Origin: UBA7985 sp002690455
GTDB taxonomy: Bacteria > Pseudomonadota > Alphaproteobacteria > UBA7985
Direction of reading: 5' to 3'
Assembly: GCA_965662775.1 (NCBI GenBank)
Contig: CBFIIW010000001.1
Location: 180,531-244,530, forward strand
DNA length: 64,000 nucleotides
The position numbers and the translations under genes are program-made. This document shows, in pieces, positions 29,701 to 36,205 of the stretch (positions are counted from its first letter, which is position 1; each line of letters opens with the position of its first letter). Below the pieces are notes generated by a model. The model searched no databases. It had not been told where the DNA came from and saw only the letters and a list, made by a program, of their open reading frames with translations.

Positions 29701-29830
29701 GGTCTTCGCCCCAATGCTTTGCAACCATCCTAGACCAGTGGGCCGTTGGAACAGCATGCGCCACCGATGCTGCATCTGCAGACACGGCTGTTTGGTGGGC
29801 TGGCGTGGGGTTATCCGTGCTGTTTGTCAC
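26738..29830 (-). CDS. Three-domain fusion: APH-type kinase, M23 domain, class III aminotransferase-fold phospho-lyase
   Basis: 1030 aa. Residues about 30-380 form an aminoglycoside-phosphotransferase-like kinase (HNDLNLHNLM catalytic loop near 226 and LLDFGD near 250). Residues about 440-590 are a LytM/M23-like domain (HIGLDVF, YGHLS, PHLHLQ). Residues about 605-1030 are a class III aminotransferase fold with VNSGSEANEVAMR, LIADEVQTGLGRLG and the PLP lysine in VLGKPIGNGHP. The human AGPHD1 kinase and AGXT2L ammoniophospholyases resemble the two ends, and bacterial fusions helped identify hydroxylysine and phosphoethanolamine degradation. The likely job is phosphorylation of an amino alcohol, then elimination of ammonia and phosphate to an aldehyde. 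GTG start at 29830. The purpose of the M23 domain is unknown. Confidence 0.85.
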   Translation of the reverse strand: MTNSTDNPTPAHQTAVSADAASVAHAVPTAHWSRMVAKHWGEDRPPSLTPLYGEYDLNLLAESATGSASVVKIMRVGCQPEDIGFQTSMMQRLQSVQGVPVPDILPTAQGTLVAHASDEQGRKRLIWRLALLSGSTLNQHQLTEALITEIGAMIARMHAALADFDDPALDRSFKWDLCAADWIVPHLALFDDDTALKGQLAGLLEWYSDAGKAALAALPRQPIHNDLNLHNLMAVSHPGQGPRLSGLLDFGDALHNPRICDLAIAGAYLASASVRPVEALAALVEGYTHLETLREGEIDLLWPLMQTRLAVSLTNSGLQKQARPDDPYVVISEAPARALLATVRDLDPRFAGERLRAAAGLPSGLATLPTAFRGLHPMFEIEVGHLPVVDLTPDNLRLAANQTRPDAAELDAVIDAATDQDEGGRRGCLGRWGEARLIYGGEGFGRTDHVARRRRTVHIGLDVFLPPGSEVRAVLPGRVVFAGDRPEHHDYGGTLLLEHHPHDGPVFRVLYGHLSRTSASRFAPGDTFGAGEVIAWLGDKTENGGWPPHLHLQLGGSDAPDDPGDWPGVVDPDDWDLWAQLFPNPAVLAGVEPARVEALPPALSRMQERRKALTSANLKLSYREPIHVIRGQGSTLIDAQGRRFLDAYNNVPHVGHAHPYVAARVSEQVQRLSTNTRYLSELQLDYAEALLARFPDEFDTCFLVNSGSEANEVAMRLATTFTGRRDMAVSEAGYHGITQKALDISHYKFAGKGGQGQADWVHVLPIPNTFSGPFTGKDAPERYTAQAEGLISAIGAGSRDRALAACLLEIFPSVGGQLIPPTGYLSGLQRAVHHAGGLLIADEVQTGLGRLGRHFWAFEQQGLQPDIVVLGKPIGNGHPMGAVLTRREIADAFSNGMEFFSTFGGSTVSCAAGRAVLEVIEADGLEGRAAQTGAMLLDGLTALFSRSVLPTDVRGVGLFIGVEICHADNSPATAIVGQLVNAMRRRRVLMGSDGPHDSVLKIRPPICFCAEDAAFFLEAMEASLREVGLT

Positions 29831-29889
29831 GCGGCTTATCTCTTGTCGGCAGACGCCGGTCGCGGGTGCGGGCGGTCGCGGGCGCTGGG

Positions 29890-30888
29890 TTACAGGGTCT
29901 CCAGACGTGCAAGCACGTCCATACCCTGTTGCTTTAGCACGTGCAGCAAATCGATGAAGATCCAGTTTTCGGCGAGTTTGTCGCCCTCGCGTCGATAAAG
30001 GTCAATGACCCGGAACTCTAGTGTTGTTTCGCTGCCCGGCATCCCCATGAACCCGCCGACATGCCTGGCGGTGAAGTTGGGCCAACCAAAGAAACCGCCA
30101 AAGTGGCCCTCCGCAGTGCGGCAGACGTGGTTTGTATTTGACCGATCAGCAAAGGCTGCACGGAATGGACCGGAGTGCTGCTTGGCATAGCGCTCGATGG
30201 TATAGGTCGCGCCGATCCCGGTCGGTCCCCACCAGAGCATGTCGCTGTGCCATGTTCGCGCCAGCTCGTCTTCGAGAGGAAGCCCGCCCTGCCACTGGCC
30301 CAAATCCGAGATCATGGCGTTAATGGCCGCTAATGTCGCCTCTCCCTCAACAGCGGGTTGCTGGTCGAACAAGAGGCCACCGTGGCCCTGTGGGCCGGGC
30401 TGGAGCAGTTGAGCGCCGGTCTGCGGCGGAAAAGGATGCACGCCGGCTTGGCCCATCAGGCTTGGCAGGTCAAAGTAGAACGCAACTTCAGTGATCCGTC
30501 CGTCTTCAACGCGCAGAAATTCGCAATACGGCAGCATGGCAATACGACGCGTGGGCCGTATCCCGAGAAGGGGTTGGTCAAACAGGCCCATAAGGTGCCC
30601 CATGGACACCACCCAAGCTGACCGGTCTTCCTCGCTGGTGAGGCTGTTGCCGCCGGCAAAGAAAATATCCATGCGACGCTGCAGGCTGGTCAACGAGGTC
30701 TTGATCGGTTCCCAGACGGTTGAAGCCAGGTGGCCGGCATCACTGATCTCGTTAAAGGGATGGAAACCACGCCAAATCAGTGATGGCGACAGATACCGTT
30801 GGAGCACAGACTCACTCCCCCCGAGAGGCGCTTTGTCCAGTGCGGCGTAGTATTCCAGCACCAGCTGCTTCTCGGTCTGAAATTCCAT
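29890..30888 (-). CDS. Two-domain NTF2/SnoaL-like protein
   Basis: 332 aa made of two NTF2-like (SnoaL/ester-cyclase type) halves, about 1-150 and 170-332. The C-terminal half shows WGPTGIGATYTIERY near 230 and the closing pattern ENWIFIDLLHVLKQQGMDV, which returns almost unchanged in the protein at 37538. Proteins of this fold act as cyclases, hydrolases, dehydratases or binding proteins; no function can be fixed. The start at 30888 has a CGGAGACAG RBS; the upstream frame runs into the divergent promoter. It is the first gene of the leftward operon, 59 bp before the kinase-aminotransferase fusion. Confidence 0.72.
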   Translation of the reverse strand: MEFQTEKQLVLEYYAALDKAPLGGSESVLQRYLSPSLIWRGFHPFNEISDAGHLASTVWEPIKTSLTSLQRRMDIFFAGGNSLTSEEDRSAWVVSMGHLMGLFDQPLLGIRPTRRIAMLPYCEFLRVEDGRITEVAFYFDLPSLMGQAGVHPFPPQTGAQLLQPGPQGHGGLLFDQQPAVEGEATLAAINAMISDLGQWQGGLPLEDELARTWHSDMLWWGPTGIGATYTIERYAKQHSGPFRAAFADRSNTNHVCRTAEGHFGGFFGWPNFTARHVGGFMGMPGSETTLEFRVIDLYRREGDKLAENWIFIDLLHVLKQQGMDVLARLETL

Positions 30889-31061
30889 TATCTGTCTCCG
30901 GTCGCTCTGCGCAAAGATTTCACCTGCCTCTACCCGATTTTCGGCGCTGATAGCCACCTTTCTCGCAGAGAAAGGTTGAGCGACAATTTCGCCCCGGGAG
31001 CCTCGCACTTGGGCCACTCAACGTCAGACAGAAGTCGTGTGGCTGTGAGAGTTAAACTATA

Positions 31062-31077
31062 TTGCATGCGCATGCAA
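31062..31077. promoter_or_regulatory. Perfect 16-bp palindrome with central CG: predicted LacI-family operator
   Basis: TTGCATGCGCATGCAA is an exact palindrome with a CG centre, the usual symmetry of LacI/PurR-type operators. It lies inside the 268-bp gap between two divergent operons, 174 bp from the leftward start and 79 bp from the rightward start, and touches AT-rich -10-like sequences on both strands (TATATT at 31058-31063 on plus, TATAGT at 31061-31056 on minus). A LacI-family regulator is encoded at 38614 in the rightward operon, so this is its most likely target and would control both operons. I saw no second exact copy in the window. Confidence 0.65.
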
Positions 31078-31156
31078 AAACCTGTTGCCAAAAACTTCGA
31101 CCCGGGTCTAGCATTCGGCACAACTTGATCATGTCTAAGAGGCGCTTGCGATCCCT

Positions 31157-32200
31157 ATGGGCGAAATTCAACTGCTTAACCTCAGTAAACGCTGGGGCAG
31201 TTTTGTCGGTGTCGATAAGTTCGACCTTACCATTTCTGATCGAGAGTTCCTTGTATTGCTGGGCCCTTCCGGGTGCGGCAAGACGACGACGATGCGTATG
31301 ATTGCCGGGCTGGAAACCCCGACAGATGGGGAGATTCGCGTCGACGGCAATCGCATCAACGACCTTGAACCCAAAGACCGCGATGTTGCCATGGTTTTCC
31401 AGAACTATGGGCTCTACCCCACCATGACCGTCCGTGAGAATATCCGGTTCCCGCTGAAAGTTCGGGGCGTTCCACGAGCGGAGCACGACGCGATGATACA
31501 CCGTGCCGCTGATATGGTAGAATTGGGCGACCTGCTCGATCGACTGCCAAAGGAGCTCTCTGGCGGGCAGCGCCAGCGGGTCGCTCTGGCGAGGGCAATC
31601 GTTCGCCGACCCTCAGTGTTCCTGATGGATGAGCCGCTCTCCAATCTCGACGCCAAGCTCCGCGTTTCGACACGTGCCCAGATAAAGAATCTCCAGCACG
31701 AATTGGCGGTGACAACGATCTACGTGACCCACGACCAGATCGAAGCCATGACCCTCGCGGACCGCGTTGTGGTGATGAACAAGGGCGAGATCCAACAGAT
31801 TGGCACCCCGACGGAAATCTATGACTGTCCGGCCAATACTTTTGTCGCCGGGTTTATTGGCTCTCCGGCCATGAATCTGGTCGCCGGCTCTGTCAGCGGC
31901 GGTACTTTCACCGGCCCTAACGTGACCATCAAGGGTCTGAAGGCCGGGGACGGCCCAGTTACCCTCGGCTTCCGTGCCGAAGATGTCGAGGTGGTTAAGC
32001 GCGGTGGCAATGCCAAGGCACCTGTTTACTCGATGGAACTGCTCGGCGATGCAACACAGGTTTCGATCCGCTCAGGTAGCGAAATAATCAGTGGCAAGGC
32101 CCCGAAAGACTTCCGCGCCGACATCGGTTCGGACATCGGGTTCAAGATCGATCCGGCGGTCTGCCATCTATTCGACCTGAAGACAGGATCCCGCCTGTAA
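31157..32200 (+). CDS. ABC transporter ATP-binding protein (MalK/UgpC type)
   Basis: 347 aa ATPase of the carbohydrate-uptake CUT1 class. Walker A GPSGCGKTTT near residue 36, Q-loop VFQNYGLYP near 83, signature LSGGQRQRVALARAI near 134, Walker B VFLMDEPLSNLDAKLR near 154 and the switch His in VTHDQIEAMTLADRV near 192. Residues about 240-347 form the regulatory TOBE/OB part. It is the first gene of the rightward operon, directly downstream of the LacI-type palindrome. It energises the two permeases at 33675 and 34729; the binding protein is encoded next. Confidence 0.9.
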   Translation: MGEIQLLNLSKRWGSFVGVDKFDLTISDREFLVLLGPSGCGKTTTMRMIAGLETPTDGEIRVDGNRINDLEPKDRDVAMVFQNYGLYPTMTVRENIRFPLKVRGVPRAEHDAMIHRAADMVELGDLLDRLPKELSGGQRQRVALARAIVRRPSVFLMDEPLSNLDAKLRVSTRAQIKNLQHELAVTTIYVTHDQIEAMTLADRVVVMNKGEIQQIGTPTEIYDCPANTFVAGFIGSPAMNLVAGSVSGGTFTGPNVTIKGLKAGDGPVTLGFRAEDVEVVKRGGNAKAPVYSMELLGDATQVSIRSGSEIISGKAPKDFRADIGSDIGFKIDPAVCHLFDLKTGSRL

Positions 32201-32303
32201 AAAACAGATTTCCTGCCCGGCGCGACCCGGCCCGAGATGGACCGAAAGACCGCGACAGGCAGATCACAGCATTCAGGCCGGCTTAGGGGGCGGACTGGAT
32301 AGG

Positions 32304-32334
32304 GCGTCACCGGCAATCTTATTGCGGGTGACGC
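32304..32334 (+). promoter_or_regulatory. Strong hairpin between ATPase and binding-protein genes
   Basis: GCGTCACCGGCAAT (32304-32317) and ATTGCGGGTGACGC (32321-32334) pair in 13 of 14 positions around a CTT loop. No T-run follows, so it is more likely an mRNA processing or 5' stabilising structure for the binding-protein message than a terminator. It lies 23 bp before the next start codon. Confidence 0.55.
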
Positions 32335-32357
32335 GCTTAACTCATGGGAGAAACACG

Positions 32358-33551
32358 ATGAAAAAGATCCGTATTGCCCTAGTGGCAACCTCCGCAGCGC
32401 TGTTCAGCGCATCATATGCAAGTGCGTGTGCCGTTGACGGTGCAGGCCTCTCGATTCTGTCCGCAGCTTTCCCTGCGGTAGAAGCGCTTCAGGACGAGTC
32501 CGCTGCCTGTGGTGCTGCAACCGAGCGTGACCAGGAGCACAAAGACAAGATTAACGCTGCTCTGGCCGCAAACCCTTCGGCCTACAACGCTGTACTGGGT
32601 GCCAACAGCACCTTTACCGCAGCGAACAGCGAAGGTCTGGTTGCCGTCATTACCGACGTCCCTGGCGTTGCTGACCTGCCAACCGCGATGAAGGTTGAAC
32701 AGGACGGCGAAGTTGTTGCCATCGCCGTTGGTGCAAACGCACAGCACCTGATGGTCCGCGCTGACGTCCTTGAGGCGACCGGCATGGATATGCCTTCGAC
32801 CTACGAAGAAGTCCTGGCTCTGGCTGACGCTGCTAAGGCTGCTGGCCTGATGGAATACCCACTGACCGGCACCTACGCTGCTGGCTGGAACCTCGGCGAA
32901 GAATTCGTCAACATGTGGCAGGCCACCGGCGAACCAATGTTTGTCAACGGCACCGAAGCCAACATCCAGAACGATGCGGGTATTGCGACGCTCAACATGA
33001 TGAAAGAGCTGACCTCACGCATGAACCCAGACTTCCTGACTTTCAACTCTGACGCAGTTCAGGCTCAGTTCGAGCAGGGCACTGCCGGTATCGCCAACCT
33101 CTGGGGCACTCGCGCTCAGAAGGTCATCGACGGCGGTGCAGCCCTCGGTGTTGAAGTCGTCATGGGCTCGGCACCAACCATGGGCGGTGGCTCCACGCCA
33201 GCTTCGACCCTGTGGTGGGATGGTTACTTCTTCGCGGCTAATCAGTCCGAAGAAGACCTGGCTCGGGCAGTTGCTCTTGCGATTGACTCTGCTGATGGCG
33301 ACATGCTCGCCAGGGGCGACAACATGGGCCTGCTGGTCTGGATGATGGACGCCTACGAAGCCACCCCTGCTGCCGCTGGCGTCTTCGCGACCGCTGGCAA
33401 CGGTGTACCAGCTTACCCGATGTACTCGCACATGGGTAAGATGCACACAGCTCTGGGCGCTGAACTCACCGAGTTCCTGAGCGGTCAGGAAAGCGCTGAG
33501 CAGGCTCTGGCGGACGTTGTTGCTGCCTACAACGCTGCTCTGGCTGAATAA
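32358..33551 (+). CDS. ABC transporter periplasmic substrate-binding protein (MalE-like, family 1)
   Basis: 397 aa. A signal peptide MKKIRIALVATSAALFSASYA precedes a cleavage site near SACAV (about residue 23); the mature protein keeps a cysteine close to its start and another in SAACGAAT. Extracellular-binding-protein family 1 traits are the PSTYEEVLALADAAKAAG segment near 145 and the WGTRAQKVIDGG region near 250. RBS GGGAGAAACACG before the ATG at 32358. Codon choice is visibly more biased (GCT, CTG, GAA, ATC) than in neighbours, as for a highly expressed protein. Two hairpins frame the gene. The ligand is unknown; the family binds sugars, polyols, glycerophosphodiesters and similar compounds. 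Confidence 0.87.
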   Translation: MKKIRIALVATSAALFSASYASACAVDGAGLSILSAAFPAVEALQDESAACGAATERDQEHKDKINAALAANPSAYNAVLGANSTFTAANSEGLVAVITDVPGVADLPTAMKVEQDGEVVAIAVGANAQHLMVRADVLEATGMDMPSTYEEVLALADAAKAAGLMEYPLTGTYAAGWNLGEEFVNMWQATGEPMFVNGTEANIQNDAGIATLNMMKELTSRMNPDFLTFNSDAVQAQFEQGTAGIANLWGTRAQKVIDGGAALGVEVVMGSAPTMGGGSTPASTLWWDGYFFAANQSEEDLARAVALAIDSADGDMLARGDNMGLLVWMMDAYEATPAAAGVFATAGNGVPAYPMYSHMGKMHTALGAELTEFLSGQESAEQALADVVAAYNAALAE

Positions 33552-33573
33552 GCCAGCAGCGACACCTGTCTTG

Positions 33574-33599
33574 ACCGGGGGGCGGCTGCGTCCCCCGGT
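33574..33599 (+). terminator. GC-rich hairpin after the binding-protein gene, probably partial terminator
   Basis: ACCGGGGG (33574-33581) pairs perfectly with CCCCCGGT (33592-33599) around a 10-base loop and is followed by TCCTCTTTC. It starts 23 bp behind the stop. With the hairpin at 32304-32334 it would let the binding protein be made in excess over the permeases, as in other CUT1 operons. Confidence 0.55.
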
Positions 33600-33674
33600 T
33601 CCTCTTTCAAGCAGTCCGGCCCGTTCCTAAATGGTGTCGCGCCGTGGCTGAGCTGAGACCCGGTCCTTCCAATC

Positions 33675-34712
33675 ATGCCCCATCGCGCATTCTTTGCCTT
33701 TCTGATGCCCAGCCTGCTGGCCATGGTGCTGTTTATCCTGCTGCCGTTGATCAGCGTAGGGTATCAGTCGCTGTTTTCGCCACCGCGGGACATCGAGGTG
33801 CAGTCGGAAATCTGCTCGACGAACTTCCTGACTGGGACGCGGAGCTGTGAGAAGACTGTGACAATAGAGAAAGTCGAGGGCCCGAATATCTTTAGGGGCT
33901 TGGACTTTTTCTGTGGACGGTCGGTTTTGGCCTGCGGCGAGCTTGCGACTGGCTGGTCGGAAAACAAGGGCGAGATGGGCAAATACTGGTCCAAGGTTGT
34001 GCTCAACCTACCACTCTATAAGGCCTTGGCCTTCACCCTGTTTTATACACTGATCACCACGCCTTTCATCATTGTGCTGGGTCTAATTGTGGCCTTGGTC
34101 GTCGATAATCTGTGGCGACCGCTGCGCGGGCCGACGATCTTTGCCAGCCTGCTGCCCTTCATCGTCACACCACTGGTCGGCTCGTTGGTGCTGTTCTGGA
34201 TGACCGACAACACTGGCGGCCTGCTCTACACCCTTACGAATACGCTAGCATTCTGGGCGGATGACTTCTCACTCCGGGCTAGCCCACAGGCGACGTGGTC
34301 GGTGATCGCGGTCTATGGCATCTGGCACGTCACACCCTTCGCCTTCGTGGTGTTCTACGCCGGACTGCAGACCGTCAGTCAGGACCAACTAGAGGCCGCG
34401 ATGATCGACGGCGCCCCGCGCTTTGACCGCCTGCGCTACGTGATCCTGCCCCACCTGATGCCGCTGATTACCTTCGTCCTGCTGATCCACATCATGGACG
34501 CCTTCCGCGTGCTAGAACCGATTTTTGGCTTCCAGGCCGCTGCGAACGCGCAGAGCGTCTCCTACCTAATCTACGAACACCTGGTTCTGCAGGCCGACAA
34601 GCGCTACGGCTCAGCAGCGGCGACCAGCGTGCTGACCATCGCCTTGGTGTTCATCCTACTCCTGCCCGTGCTGATTCGCACCTGGCGGGATTTCCGCGTC
34701 GCAGCGCGTTGA
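33675..34712 (+). CDS. ABC transporter permease (MalF-like) with a cysteine-bearing periplasmic insert
   Basis: 345 aa inner-membrane permease with six or so hydrophobic segments. The ATPase-contact EAA loop is EAAMIDGAPRFDRLRYVILPHL near residue 237. Between the first (about 8-30) and second (about 115-135) membrane segments lies an extra loop of about 85 residues containing four cysteines (SEICSTN, TRSCEK, FFCGRS, LACGEL), which could form two disulfides. MalF of E. coli also has a large loop here that contacts the binding protein, though of different sequence. The start at 33675 lacks a clear strong RBS; the stop is 16 bp before the second permease. Confidence 0.85.
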   Translation: MPHRAFFAFLMPSLLAMVLFILLPLISVGYQSLFSPPRDIEVQSEICSTNFLTGTRSCEKTVTIEKVEGPNIFRGLDFFCGRSVLACGELATGWSENKGEMGKYWSKVVLNLPLYKALAFTLFYTLITTPFIIVLGLIVALVVDNLWRPLRGPTIFASLLPFIVTPLVGSLVLFWMTDNTGGLLYTLTNTLAFWADDFSLRASPQATWSVIAVYGIWHVTPFAFVVFYAGLQTVSQDQLEAAMIDGAPRFDRLRYVILPHLMPLITFVLLIHIMDAFRVLEPIFGFQAAANAQSVSYLIYEHLVLQADKRYGSAAATSVLTIALVFILLLPVLIRTWRDFRVAAR

Positions 34713-34728
34713 TGAGAGGCCGAGCCGC

Positions 34729-35598
34729 ATGACCCGATCACAACCCCTCGCCCTCATTTTTCTGATTTATGGCTTTGCTGTACTTTGGGTGCTTGTCGCC
34801 GCCTTCCCATTCGTCTGGACCACGTGGGGCAGTCTGAAAATCGAAACCGACTTCTTCGGGCACTGGACCAAGAACCTCACTGGCGAGGACACGCTGCGTC
34901 AGTTCGGCTCCTACTTCACCACGCTTGGCTACGACGCCGCCTTTTCGGCCAAAAAGCAGTTCGGTCAGGCCGTGGGCAACACCATGATCGTTACGGTCTG
35001 CACCGTCGCTATCAGCCTGACCTTCGGCACGTTGGGCGGTTACGCGCTGGCCCGGTCTACGGCAAAATATGCCTTTGTGCTGTTGATTATTGCGCTTGTG
35101 TTCCGCGCCATGCCGCACATCACCTTAGTCAGCGGCTACATGGAACCACTGTTCAGCTGGGGCATCTGGGGTCAGACCTGGGTCGCAGTGGTCGTGCTCG
35201 TGGCGATCAACCAGCCCTTTACCATCTGGATGATGCGCAGCTTCTTCATGAACGTTCCCCGCGAGCTGGACGAAAGCGCCATGATCGACGGCTGCAACCG
35301 GCTGCAGGGGTTCTGGCACGTAATCATGCCGGTGATGTGGCCGGGCGTTATAACCACTGGGCTGTTTAGCTTTCTGCTCGCCTATAACGACTTCACCGTG
35401 ACCAGCGCGCTGCTCAGTCAGCAGAACACGACCATGGTACCCCGGATCGCAGGCTTCCTTGGCTCGGCGCAGAACGATGGGGATCAGATGGCGGCCGTCG
35501 CAGCCGTGGTGACCGCCACCGCGCCGTTGTTCGTGCTGATCATGGTCTTTCAGCGCCAGCTGGTCAGCGGCCTGACCGCCGGCGCGGTCAAGGGGTAG
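34729..35598 (+). CDS. ABC transporter permease (MalG-like)
   Basis: 289 aa with six hydrophobic segments and the EAA loop ELDESAMIDGCNRLQGFWHVIMPVM near residue 180. It forms the membrane channel together with the preceding permease and completes the CUT1-type importer. An RBS-like GAGAGGCCGAGCC precedes the ATG. The gene ends 17 bp before the single-domain NTF2-like gene, so importer and catabolic genes form one transcription unit. Confidence 0.87.
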   Translation: MTRSQPLALIFLIYGFAVLWVLVAAFPFVWTTWGSLKIETDFFGHWTKNLTGEDTLRQFGSYFTTLGYDAAFSAKKQFGQAVGNTMIVTVCTVAISLTFGTLGGYALARSTAKYAFVLLIIALVFRAMPHITLVSGYMEPLFSWGIWGQTWVAVVVLVAINQPFTIWMMRSFFMNVPRELDESAMIDGCNRLQGFWHVIMPVMWPGVITTGLFSFLLAYNDFTVTSALLSQQNTTMVPRIAGFLGSAQNDGDQMAAVAAVVTATAPLFVLIMVFQRQLVSGLTAGAVKG

Positions 35599-35615
35599 AC
35601 AGGAAGGAGAGCACA

Positions 35616-36149
35616 ATGAAGGGATCCAGACCCGAGCAGGCCGCCCTGACAAGGGACACCGACCTCTCCAAGACCGGCGCGACCCGCGCAGTGATCGAGG
35701 GCATGGTCGATGGCCTCAACGACCATCGCATCGATGACATCGGGGAGTTCTTTGCCCAGAGTTTCCGATGGATGGGCAACACGGGCTGCGGCACCAAGAT
35801 CGGGCTGCAGGCGTTTCAGGATAACTGGCAGCGTCCTTTCCAAGCCGCCTTCAGCGACAAGGTCTGCGTCGACGAAGCCCGCCTGTTCATGGGGGAGTGG
35901 GCTGCTGCTTTTGGTCGGCAGGAAGCTACCCACAGCGGCGAGTTCCTCGGCATCGCCGCGACCGGCAAGCGCATCGAGATCCGCTACATGGATTTCTGGA
36001 AGGTCGTCGATGGCAAGATCGTCGACAACTACGTCATGGTCGATTTCCCGCACGTGGCCAGTCAACTGGGCGTCGACCTGTTTAACGGCGAAGGCTGGGA
36101 GGCCTTTGACCGCGGCGAGCGCGAGCCGCCCAGCCCGGCCACGATCTGA
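35616..36149 (+). CDS. Single-domain NTF2/SnoaL-like protein
   Basis: 177 aa NTF2-like fold protein. The run SGEFLGIAATGKRIEIRYMDFWKVVDGKIVDNYVMVDFP (positions about 107-145 of the protein) is the usual second half of SnoaL/ester-cyclase proteins and also resembles the C-terminal halves of the proteins at 29890 and 37538. GAGAGCACA precedes the ATG at 35616. It sits between the importer and the HpsN-like dehydrogenase, which points to a catabolic step on the imported compound, such as dehydration or lactone/ester hydrolysis, but no reaction can be read from the sequence. Confidence 0.72.
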   Translation: MKGSRPEQAALTRDTDLSKTGATRAVIEGMVDGLNDHRIDDIGEFFAQSFRWMGNTGCGTKIGLQAFQDNWQRPFQAAFSDKVCVDEARLFMGEWAAAFGRQEATHSGEFLGIAATGKRIEIRYMDFWKVVDGKIVDNYVMVDFPHVASQLGVDLFNGEGWEAFDRGEREPPSPATI

Positions 36150-36205
36150 ACAACCCGATCCCGGAGCAATCCCGCTCTGAACCATCACTGAAGTAGCAAA
36201 AGACG

